Positions 32,037 to 41,538 of a stretch of 64,000 nucleotides of DNA are shown here, one piece after another (position 1 is the first letter of the stretch; each line of letters opens with the position of its first letter). The DNA is taken from the NCBI GenBank assembly GCA_038030265.1, contig CM075939.1:54851253-54915252 (forward strand), given 5' to 3'. The stretch comes from Corythucha ciliata (lineage: Eukaryota > Arthropoda > Insecta > Hemiptera > Tingidae). Both the position numbers and the translations under genes were made by a program. A model generated the notes under the pieces. The model was not told the origin of the DNA. It saw only the letters and a program-made list of their open reading frames with translations, and searched no databases.

Positions 32037-33459
32037 GAGACCTTTATTTGTTTATTTCAGTCATGAATTAGCGCTTTTCACAATTTCCAGCTACGAGACA
32101 GAGTGGCCCTGCGTCTTGTCCATGTCCCCCCCCCCCCAGACTACACCCATGCGTGCTTTTAGAATACACTGAGTTCTCATCAAAGGTAGTCTTTCGTTAT
32201 CAGTTCATTGCCATAATGAAAATGTCTGGCTGCTAATAAAATTGTTACGAAATAAAATTTTGACGAGTAATAACTGCGAGTGAAGACGATTTTCGCATAA
32301 TTATCTTTTTCCTTACATTTCCCGTACACAGGGCTTCAATAATCTGCCACTCACCCCCGCTCATCATAGTTCAGATAATTAATTGTTCACGACAAAATTA
32401 AAACCATATTGAAAAGGTATAATGAAATTGAATGGCTTCAGCCCTTTTAGGCCCTTTTTCATTGTGAACGTCACGATTAATTCTCTCGTCTGTCCTTGAA
32501 TGCTCTTTCTTTAAAAAATGTAAATGATGAAGAAAAGGAAGAAAAATTTCAGGGACATCAATTTTTAATATCCCTACATTTTTTAAACATATTTTTTATC
32601 GCGTTTAAATGTCGTTATTAGCACGACTGTTGTCATAAATGTAGGGGTGAGCAGTAGCGGGTACATTGACATTTTCCGTAATTGTGTGTGAAAAAGGATT
32701 TGCCAGCTGCGATAATTCATTATTATAGCACAGGGCGACACTAATAGGGAAGGTAAACATTTAAACATTTCAACGAATTGCGTTACACTATACAATTGGT
32801 GCGATTTAAACGTATACCGAGTTATTTTCCGAGAATTATCAGACGGAAATAAACCAAGAGGTAGAGTTCACGGTGTTATGTAGATGGTGAGGTGGGGGGG
32901 GGGGGTAAATGAAGTGAGCTGAGCGTTGACCGAGTACTACAGGTGGCCTTCGGCCATTTGCAATCATTATTATGTCACCGGCAAACACTTGCGTACCCAT
33001 TTTCGGCACCTACTATTAAAAACAACTGCAGTTGTTGTTGCAGTTGTGATTACACCTGGACATAACAACAGTTAACCAGCAGTTGTGCAGTTGTTGTTGC
33101 AGCAGTTTTTGTTATGACCAGGTGTAATCGCCACGGGAAAAAATATTTTTTTGAACGTTAACCAGCCACTGACGACGGCTCTAAGTAGCTGAAAAGCGCT
33201 TACAACAAAACTGGAGAGACTCTAGACTTCTAGAAAATTCGTACCTAACTCCACAACGTCGCTGGGGCACAATGGATAACTTGCGTACCCCCCTCCTCGA
33301 CATTATTCAGGCAGCTAACTTACAAAAAAAAACGTGAACAACTGCGAATTTACACCCCTGGTGCACTCCGACGGCCCTTCTGTCTTGACCAAACCTATGA
33401 TAGTCAGCTTGTTTGTGGGCGTCTGGGCTGGTGAGAAGAGTTATGCCAAGTTTTCCGTA
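32037..33459. other. Non-coding, with a small inverted repeat
   Basis: Mostly AT-rich without domains. 33,048-33,136 forms an inverted repeat: GATTACACCTGGACATAACA on the left and TGTTATGACCAGGTGTAATC (with one extra T-run difference) on the right. Between and beside them are CAGTTGTTGTTGCAG repeats. It is probably a tiny MITE. A C-run lies at 32,127-32,135 and a G-run at 32,894-32,904. Confidence 0.5.
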
Positions 33460-34231
33460 CAACTATGGTTGAAAAAATCCGTTTTTTCGAAATAAATTCT
33501 GTTTTTCAGGATGAATTAAGTTTGTTTCAACGTGAAATCGCAAGTTCTCGGACTAAAAAGCCAGATTTAGGTGACACTTGAATATAAATTGACTATTTAT
33601 GAGCCAAATAAGTGGTTTCTATATGTAAATAATCGGGTCTCCTAATAGCTCCTAATCATATTAACTCATGAGCGGGAAAATTATCAATATGACTGGTAGT
33701 CCAACTCAGAAGAAGTTTAGACCAGAAATGCCAGTTTCTGACAGTCTCCAATGTGAGCTCGGTGGCAAAAGTTTGAATCATTCGGTCAAAAAGTCTGTTT
33801 CTTAGTGGACAACAATTGTTTGTTACAGGCTCAAACTAGCGGTTCTGTGGCTAAATTATTCCAATGAGTAACTAGTCTGGCAAAATTGACAATGATTTTG
33901 GCCATCTTTGTAGCGAAAAGTCAGATTCTGTAGAAAAAATCAACAAGGTTTCAGCCTAAACTGTTTTTTGTGCTGTCTTGACCGGGCTCTGAAATCCCAG
34001 GGAAGATGACATTTGTTTTGCGGCGTGTGGTATTGTTTTTTGTCCGCCGGCGGAATTAATTTTTTTAAAGGATTCAAATGCGAAATTAGTTCACGAATTA
34101 GCCAAAATCGTAAAAAGTTGGTTCTGTGATTGTCAAATCCACGAAATTTGAACATCGAAAGTGGTCTACCCACAAAATTTCTCTGTTAATGGGCCCAAAA
34201 ACGTGAAATTGCTTATTTGAATGTGCCAACC
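33460..34231. repeat. Degenerate repeat-like DNA (family C), target of gypsy 2
   Basis: Loosely repeated phrases such as AAATTCTGTTTTT, GTCTGTTTCTTAGTGG, AGTCAGATTCTGTAG and TCTGTGATTG recur every several tens of bases. Similar phrases (GGGAATAAATTCTGTGAAAT) resume at 40,235 after the gypsy element, so one block was split by its insertion. The periodicity is weak and the call is tentative. Confidence 0.4.
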
Positions 34232-34351
34232 TGTTATGAATCTGTTTCGACACCTGTTTATGTTATTATTAAGGTTTTAAAAATACGATAAAATATAAAA
34301 AGATTTGTCAGTGTAGATCACTCAACTAACGCGCGTATTTAGTACATAACA
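34232..34351 (+). repeat. 5' LTR of gypsy 2
   Basis: Starts TGTTATGAATCTG and ends AGTACATAACA, with TGTTATG/CATAACA as terminal inverted repeats. It differs from the 3' LTR at about three positions by eye. The sequence ACTTGGCGACGCGGTG directly after it is the likely tRNA primer-binding site; the tRNA was not identified. Confidence 0.92.
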
Positions 34352-34383
34352 ACTTGGCGACGCGGTGAAACTTTCATCTCGAC

Positions 34384-36156
34384 ATGGACCCTGAACAATT
34401 TCAGATTTTTATGGATGCCTTCACTCAGAATAACGAACGCATTGCTCGGTCAATTTCGCTTCTCACGGACCGGAATCCTCCTCCCATATCGACGCCGCCA
34501 CTGACTAGTTCGTTCCAAACCTTCGATTCCGACAAGGAAGATTTCTGTCAATACTTTCATCGTTTTCAAAACTACCTACAGTTGCAAAATTTGTCGGACA
34601 ACGAAGTCATTTGTAAGAGAATACTACTCAACAGCATTGGTCCCACCACTTATTCACGGCTAGCTGCCCCGTCACTTCCGTCGAACCTCGCGTACAATGA
34701 GATAACTACCCTCCTCCAAAAACACCTGAATCCCAAGAAAAACGTCCTACTTCAACGACACAAATTTCTCAATTGCAACCAATCGGAAAACCAGTCTATT
34801 TCCGATTATACCACACGCCTGAAACAATTTATCCCATCTTGCGAGTTTTTTTGTGAATGTAACAAGTCAGTCTCGGAAATTTTTCTCACGTCCCAATTCA
34901 TTAGAGGCCTCAACAACTCATCTATTCGGGAGGCTCTCCTAGTAGACAATACAACCTCGTTCCAAGATATGGTCGACAAAGCCCTGGTTCTTGAAGCGTC
35001 AAAACGTGATAGTAAAGAAATGTCGCCATCCTCAATTTTCACAACTGAATCGCTCAACAAGATCACTCATCCTTCTCTGAGCTCCAGAAAGTTAACCATT
35101 TCTCACAATGCTTCTAACCGGAACAGAAAAATGGATCTCGAGAAGCACGGTCTTCAAAATTATTGTCTTCGTTGTGGCCGTGATAATCATTCTACCGTCG
35201 AGTGTCGCACAGATAAATCAAAACTCTTCTGTCCCTTATGCCAACGTTCCGGACACGTTAAAAAAGTGTGCCTCACGACACTTCGAAAACAGCACGCTCG
35301 CTACAATGTTAAAAACCTTGAGAACTCTGATATAGAATTTAATAGTTCCCATTCAACAGAGGATGACGCCGAATATTTCCAATTCAACAACACCGTTGAA
35401 GTTTACAATAATGATGTCATATTCACGGGAAACACTGAAAAGTACGTGGTAACTTTTCACCTTGAAGGAAAAGAACAAATATTTGAAGTCGATTCTGGCG
35501 CAGGACTCACCCTTCTACCGAAATGTGACTACGAAAGACTCAACCTCCAATGCCCAATACGCACATCGTCCGTCCGCTTCCGTTCTTATACAGCTGGAAC
35601 ATTCGATCCACTTGGAGTCAGCTTCGTCACGGCCGAATTTAATAATAAAAAATCCAGGGAGCCGCTTTTCATCGTTCCCGATCGTTTCACCCCGCTCTTA
35701 GGAAGGGCTTGGATTCGTAAATTTGGCATTGAGTTGAACCAAATCGATAAAAATTCTTGTCAAACTGTTAACTCTGTTGACATTTCTTCAACTATTAAAG
35801 AAATTGAACGTTCTTTTGCAGATATTTTTGAACCTAAAGTAGGATGCATCCCAAATTTCACTTGCTCCCTCCGACTGCGAGAAAATGCAAAACCAGTTTT
35901 CGTCAAAGAACGACCAGTCCCTTATGCACTAAAACAGAAGGTTGAAAAAGAACTTGACGATCTGGAACGGGATGGTATCATACAACAAACTGAACATAGC
36001 GATTGGGGGTCCCCGCTCGTCGTAATACCAAAGCCCGACGGAAATGTAAGGTTATGTGTAGACTATAAAGTAGCCGTTAACCCTCAGTTACAGGCTTCCC
36101 ACTACCCTATTCCCAGAATAGATGACACGTTGCATAAACTAAGAAATGCCTCTTTT
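34384..36156 (+). pseudogene. Gypsy 2 gag-pol, first part (gag, protease, start of RT)
   Basis: ATG at 34,384 (MDPEQFQIF). The capsid-like region (about residues 45-215) has FDSDKEDFCQYFHRFQNYL. Two zinc knuckles, CLRCGRDNHSTVEC and CPLCQRSGHVKKVC, are about residues 258-298. The protease active site is VDSGAGLTLL near residue 370. RT begins with ERPVPYALKQKVEKELDDL and SPLVVIPKPDGNVRLCVDY. One uninterrupted frame joins gag and pol, so no frameshift signal is used. Coding stops at the insert, just after HKLRNASF; the last dozen residues of the open frame come from the insert. Confidence 0.9.
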
Positions 36157-37954
36157 ACTTCCATGTTCCCTACGGGAATGGAAGTGTGGTGTTCGTGAAA
36201 AAAATCGAGTCCGAGCTGACATCACATTCATAATGTACAACCTCAGAAAAGTTGAAAAAAGTGGTTTTTGGCATGCCGTCGATCTGTCGGTCTGTCGCTT
36301 TTTTTTCGATAAATTGCATGAAAATGAAAACCTGGCTATTTCTTAATATGAGAAGCACAAATCTGACCTTTGTTTTGAGAAAAAATCATTTATTGGACAT
36401 GTTCTCCCCGTACCGAAATGTCGTTTTTCGATATAACTTCAGAACAAGTCATTCCAGAATTTTTTCGATATTTTTTTCGGATTCCTCGTGAAATTTCCTT
36501 GCGAATTGACCACAATATTGTCGAAAAAATGCAACTTTTTTTGTGGCCAAAATCGTCGTTTTTAGCGCAAAAGGACCAGTAGCCAAAAATGACGGTCGAA
36601 ATTGCAAAAAAAGGCCTCTAGAGCCCCTTTGTATCTTAATTGCAAATATTTGTACCCAAAAAAAAAAAACTTAGGTTAAGAGAAAATTGTGGGAGGTGAT
36701 AGATTTGGCGTGACTGCGTTAAAAATTATTCGCCACAGATTTACATAGTAATCTAAATCTAGTTGTTTCTTGGCATGAAAAACGCGAGTATGACCTTTGT
36801 TTTGAAGGTAAATCATTTTCCAGGCCTGCTCTTCCCGTAGCGGAATAATATTTTCGGTATTAAACTCGAAACAATTGGTCCTGGAATTTTGTAACTATTT
36901 TGTTAAGATTTCTCGTTCAATTTCCATGCGAATTGACTACAAAGTGGCCGAAAACAAACCTCTTTCACCTCCATGTTACTCACGGGCATTTTTTTGCCAT
37001 CTTGTAGGTGTAGGTCAGAAGTGTTCGAGAAAAAAAATGCGAACTCTGAAAAGCTCGTACAATTTTTTGGCAGCCCAAAAACCAAAATTATTGAGCACTT
37101 CTTTTAGTTTCTTCTAAATATCCTGAAAATGAGTTACTTTACAGGAAAATCTTCACTCACAAAACTTGTTGAGCAATAAATTTCTAACAAATTTTGTATG
37201 TAAAGTAGTTTTCCACGATGAATATGGAACGGGCTACAGCTTTTCGAAATTGTTGTTCCAAAATGGTCAAAGGACCTAAAATCACCTGTTTTTGACTGAG
37301 TATTGCATTTTGGACTGTTTTCTATTTTTTTATTTTTTTGGTATGAAAGAACGAAGACGAATGATTGAAGGAGGATTGAAAATTGAGGGACGATTGATGG
37401 TTATAGTCGTTGATTGATAAGGGTGGGTAATTGAAGATTAGTCGATGTGGGCTGAGGGTTGATTATTGATTATGTGCGACCAAGAATTTTTTTGGATTTA
37501 GGGTTATGGAAATGTTGGTGTTTGAGGAATGAAGACTGCGTGATTGATGATTCACGGATTGTGTGGAGGACCACACGATACTTCCATGTTCCCGTTTTTG
37601 GCGTTCATCAATAATGCATAAAAAAAATAAAATAAAATAAACAAGAAAACTTCCATGGCCGTATCAATTTTTTCAGTGCTCCGACGCTTCCGATTTCATG
37701 CTGGTTAAAGGGTAACATGGGCGCGTTAGTCGAAAAATATGAAATAAAACTTGAGCGCCCATGTTACCCTTTAACCAGCATGAAATCGGAAGCGTCGGAG
37801 CACTGAAAAAATTGATACGGCCATGGAAGTTTTCTTGTTATTTTTTTTTTTTATGCATTATTGATGAACGCCAAAAACGGGAACATGGAAGTATCGCGTG
37901 GTCCTCCACACAATCCGTGAATCATCAATCACGCAGTCTTCATTCCTCAAACAC
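36157..37954. mobile_element. Non-autonomous insert (repeat D family) in gypsy 2 RT
   Basis: Splits the RT between ...LRNASF and CTLDLYKAYL. The flanks are T-runs (TTTT / TTTTTT), so the duplication is ambiguous. The insert contains an internal diverged duplication (36,340-36,560 resembles 36,770-36,970; both have CTGACCTTTGTTTTGA-like and CCCCGTAC/CCCGTAGC landmarks), the segment shared with 2,531-3,220 in reverse, and ends in the long hairpin. No protein domain is present. Superfamily not determined. Confidence 0.75.
37518..37954. repeat. Near-perfect long inverted repeat (hairpin), arms about 200 bp
   Basis: The left arm 37,518-37,724 (from GTGTTTGAGGAATGAAG to GGTAACATGGGCGC) pairs with the right arm 37,755-37,954 (GCGCCCATGTTACC to CTTCATTCCTCAAACAC). 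The loop is about 30 bases. Arms look almost identical except for length differences in A/T-runs and a few changes. The arm starts where repeat D ends, so the right arm duplicates the end of the element in reverse. Confidence 0.9.
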
Positions 37955-37960
37955 TTTTTT

Positions 37961-40087
37961 GCACGCTCGATCTTTATAAAGCATATCTGCACGTTCAAGT
38001 TGACGACAACACAAGTGAAGTACAGACTATTTCTTCCCGTCGAGGCACTTACAGGGTGAGGAGACTCAATTTCGGTATCAAAAATGCGCCAAGTGAATTT
38101 CACAGGATACTTTCCCAAGTACTCCGAGGTCTGGAAGGTATCACATGGTAACCTTCCAAGAATGTCGTTCCAACCTGTTGAAAGTTTTACAACGTCTGAA
38201 ACAGAATAATATGCACTTGAATCGTCAAAAATGTCATTTCTTTAAGACAGAAATATCTTATTTAGGCTACATAATCAAACATAATAGCATCTCCAAGTGT
38301 CCAAAAAATTAGAAGCAATTACTCAAATTGCGCGTCCTCAAAACGCCGAAGAGGTAAAAAGATTTTTGGGAATGATAACATATTATTCTAAATTCATTCC
38401 GAACGTTTCTTCAATAACGTTTCCATTGCGATGTCTTCTGAAGAAACATCAGCGCTTCACGTGGACTAGCGCATGTGACTTCGCCTTCCAAACATTAAAA
38501 GACAAAATTTCTCGCGAAAGGGTTCTCGTTCCGTTCGATCCAGAACTACCGATTACACTGGCTTGTGATGCTAGGCCGACAGGCGTCGCAGGCGTCTTAT
38601 CCCACATCATAGACGGCACGGAACGACCCATAGCATACACATCACGTTACATAGCATACACTACGCGATTTGAATAATCAAGTCGTACATCAAATGTCAA
38701 CTCCCTCTCTTACTTTCGATTCTCTGAAAAGTGAATCTTCGAACGACGCTTTCCTCATGCGGCTCAAAAATGATTTATTGACTGGGAAGAATAGAGATCC
38801 CGCTTACTCTCTTCAAGACGGTGTTATTTTCTAGTACAATCGCATTGTTATCCCCGAAAAATTACACACGGCAGTTCTCAATGAATTACATCACACACAC
38901 GTTGGGATCGTGAAAATGAAACAATTGGCCAGACGGTATTGTCACTGGAAAAACATAGACAAGGACATCGAAAAACTAGTTAGTTCGTGCGCAGACTGTG
39001 CACTCATTAAAAAAAAATCTGGCTAAGGCACCTCTGCACCATTGGGAAGATGCCAACGAGAATTTCGATCGAGTCCATGTTGACTACGCTGGTCCTGTCG
39101 ACGGTTGCCATCTTCTTGTTCTAGTCGATGCTAAATCAAAATGGCCTGAAATTCGAATGTGTCAAGATTATCCATCGTCTCATTCCACTATACAGCTGCT
39201 TTAAGATATTTTTGCGTTTCATGGTTTTCCCCGAGTTCTCGTATCCGATAATGCGTCGATTTTCAAAAGCGAGCTTTTCTCAGAGTTCTGCTCGGCACAC
39301 GGGATTCTTCAAAAGTTTACCGCTCCAGGTCATCCTGCCACGAATGGGCTTGTTGAGCGTCAGATCCAAACAATCAAAAATAAACTCAATGCAATGAAGA
39401 CTTCTACTCTACCATTGCGATCCAAAGTCAGAGAAATCATGCTGAAGCTCCGAGCAACCCCACTAGCAGACGGTATAAGCCCTGCCGAAGCCTACCTTGG
39501 GCGGAAAGTACGTTTGAAACTGGATGCGATATTACCTCACAAAGAGGATTCGAAGCCTCTAAGACTACCTAGAGTCCGTCAGTTTCAAGTAGGATATAGA
39601 ATTCAAGCTAGGTGGTACTCGGATAAACAGAACACATGGAGATTTGGAATAGTGGTAGCGAAATTGGGACATCTTCACTACAGCAATGAACTTGACAATG
39701 GTCATTCAATTAAAAGGCACGTCGACCAAATTAGGAGCAGTCAAGTTCCAAAAAAATGTTTCGCGACAGAAAAACAACCCTCTCAAGTGGAACCTGAAGA
39801 GGAGGCAGTAGTGTGGTTTCATAGGCACCACAATCCGCAGCCTCCTCCTACCGAGCAGGAAGTGCAAGCTGAGCATTCTCCGGTATGCGAGGAAAGTACA
39901 CAGGATCCGCCATTGCACCCTACCACTAGCCACACCGAAAGAGTCCAACACGACTCCTCGCCACGTTCAAACTCCGGTCTCCAAGAAGAGGAAACCGATT
40001 CTCTCAGAAGGTCTCAACGAATTCGAAGAAGACCTAATTACTTGAACGACTATGATTGTAGCAAAGTGGAGCATATTAAGCCCGGGA
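37961..40087 (+). pseudogene. Gypsy 2 pol, second part (RT remainder, RNase H, integrase)
   Basis: RT resumes with CTLDLYKAYLHVQVDDN and RRLNFGIKNAPSEFHRIL. Then GITW-stop replaces the YxDD catalytic block, which is deleted. NNMHLNRQKCHFFKTEISYLGYII and KRFLGMITYYSKFIPN follow. RNase H shows TLACDARPTGVAGVLSHII only in part. Integrase: LHHTHVGIVKMKQL...CADCALIK zinc motif, HVDYAGPVDGCHLLVLVDAKSKWPEI, then frameshift, SDNASIFKS and HPATNGLVERQIQTI (Asp, Glu). The C-terminal tail (39,394-40,098) has RVRQFQVGYRIQARWY and a basic RSQRIRRRPNYL motif. Stops and frameshifts lie at about 38,149, 38,300, 38,680 and 39,200. Confidence 0.85.
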
Positions 40088-40090
40088 GAA

Positions 40091-40210
40091 TGTTATGAAT
40101 CTGTTTCGACACATGTTTATGTTATTATTAAGGTTTTTAAAATACGATAAAATATAAAAAGATTTGTCAGTGTAGATTACTCAACTAACGCGCGTATTTA
40201 GTACATAACA
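40091..40210 (+). repeat. 3' LTR of gypsy 2
   Basis: TGTTATGAATCTG to AGTACATAACA, preceded by the purine-rich AAGCCCGGGAGAA. Differences from the 5' LTR are ACACATG versus ACACCTG, one shifted T in a T/A run, and GATTAC versus GATCAC. A few differences over 120 bp imply a fairly recent insertion relative to the coding decay. Confidence 0.92.
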
Positions 40211-40856
40211 CAACCCCTCGAAGTTTTGCTTTTTAGGGAATAAATTCTGTGAAATTGGCTTTTTTAGTGAGCAAAACCCGTATATAATTTATTAATTTCG
40301 ATCTGTGTGTTCCAATAATCGACAAATTTAATCGAAAATTTAAATTTTGGTGGTGGAACAGGCGTTCGCCTCCCAATAATTGAACTTCCAACGTTTTCAG
40401 ATTCTTCGTTTTCCTCATGGATTAATTTTGATTCCCTATTCCAGTCTCTTATCGTCGATAATTCGAAATTGTCACCAGTCCATAAGTTATTGTACTTAAA
40501 GTCGTGCTCAATTGAGCTGGAAGGAAAGAATTCCACGGTGGCTTGGTCCATCCTACTGAAAAAAAATACGACAATGCACGGCTTAGTGCCACCAAATACC
40601 TGAATGAACTGATGGATAGCAAAAATATCGTCAAGCCATCAGAATTGGAGAGAACCTGTTGAAACCAAGAATTTCGAATCATTTTTGCTCCTGGGTTTCC
40701 CTGTGGACAGCTGGGATTTGATCTTAACTAATTTATTTCTCCGAAACAGGAAGGTCTCGGATTAAAACACGAGACAGTCGTTTGAAAATGACAATGACCA
40801 TGACCTTGCCGCAAAATTGAAAAACTGTTCCTGCAAAAGGAATTATTTCACTAGCA
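40211..40856. other. Family C continuation and unresolved sequence, possibly BEL-derived
   Basis: Begins with the second CAACC copy and repeat-like DNA, then about 500 bases without a firm domain. The bases from about 40,560 may be decayed BEL/Pao pol, because a clear BEL segment follows in the same orientation. The minus-strand frame 40,264-40,551 has no recognisable domain. Confidence 0.4.
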
Positions 40857-41045
40857 AGACTGGAATTGCTGGGCGCCGTTCTCCTAACTCGGCACTTTTG
40901 TTTGAAGGCTCAACTAATCGTTGCCTGTTGGTCGGACTCAATGATCACTCTACCGTGGATCAATTCGGATTCTTCGCGGTGGCAAACATTCGTGGTCCAT
41001 AGAGTTCAAAAAATACAAGAGGAACACATGCAAAGTTCATTTTAT
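40857..41045 (+). pseudogene. BEL/Pao retrotransposon pol fragment (RNase H region), part 1
   Basis: Translation gives RLELLGAVLLTRHF, CWSDSMITLPWINSDSSRWQ and TFVVHRVQKIQ. This matches the BEL/Pao pol pattern 'PRLEL..A.LL.RL ... WTDS.I.L.WI ... W.TFVANRV.EIQ'. Many changes from consensus are seen, but the motif order is clear. The frame ends at inserted A/T-rich DNA near 41,046. Confidence 0.75.
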
Positions 41046-41280
41046 TTTTGTTTTTTTCTCTAGCTAATTTTTACATTAGACTTATGGCTAAGCCTACTCC
41101 AGCTCCCTCCTCAAGTTTTCCTTTTGGGAGCTGGCAGGTAGAAACCAATAAGGTCAATATGTACTTCTTCTTATTTTTTACATTTTTAGAATATTTGTTT
41201 TTGTTTTTACTTTGTATTTTCGTGGTTTCTAATGCGAATAAATAAATAAAATAAAATAAAAAAATAAATAAAATGGTGCA
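41046..41280. mobile_element. Short insert with A-rich tail inside BEL fragment
   Basis: The BEL reading breaks at 41,046 and resumes at about 41,281 (RYVPSALNPVDCASRG). The insert ends with an A-rich AATAAATAAAATAAAAT tail and holds a hairpin, CAGCTCCC...GGGAGCTG. A similar hairpin with GCTCAAGTTTTTC and CTAGCTAATTT phrases lies in the P-element intron at about 60,950-61,150. It may be a SINE-like retroposon; unresolved. Confidence 0.4.
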
Positions 41281-41538
41281 GGTATGTACCTTCCGCTCTA
41301 AACCCAGTGGATTGTGCCTCCAGGGGAATAACCCTAAAAGAGTTGGTAGAACACCAATTGTAGTGGAACGGCCCTGAATTTTTGACCCATTCGTCGTCGT
41401 CGTCGTCCCTGCGCCCTGCGCCTATTGGTTTCAACCCAACGGAGCTTGAAGACCGTAAAACAAACGTGGTACACTGTTTAGTCTTGCGTAGCACTGACTG
41501 TGACGACGTATTACAATTTTATTCGCATCTTCTTCGTC
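41281..41538 (+). pseudogene. BEL/Pao retrotransposon pol fragment, part 2
   Basis: Reads ALNPVDCASRGITLKELVEH then a TAG in place of Trp, WNGPEFLTHSSSSSSL. This matches the BEL hallmark 'NPADCASRG......L....WW.GP.WL'. The serine run is an expanded TCG/GTC microsatellite (41,393-41,407). The tail LQFYSHLLRL is cut by the poly-T of the minus-strand LINE. Confidence 0.75.

Larger units (their letters stand above)
34232..40210 (+). mobile_element. Ty3/gypsy LTR retrotransposon 2, complete ends with target duplication
   Basis: Bounded by 120-bp LTRs (34,232-34,351 and 40,091-40,210) and the 5-bp duplication CAACC (34,227-34,231 and 40,211-40,215). Gag, protease, RT, RNase H and integrase are in one fused frame at the start. 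A 1.8-kb element is inserted at 36,157. The YxDD segment of RT and part of RNase H are deleted, and several frame breaks follow, so the copy is dead despite similar LTRs. Confidence 0.92.

Noticed and set aside
31759..32172. 137-residue open frame
   Set aside because: It is produced by the GC-rich tandem repeat; the protein is itself two copies of the same phrase with no domain.
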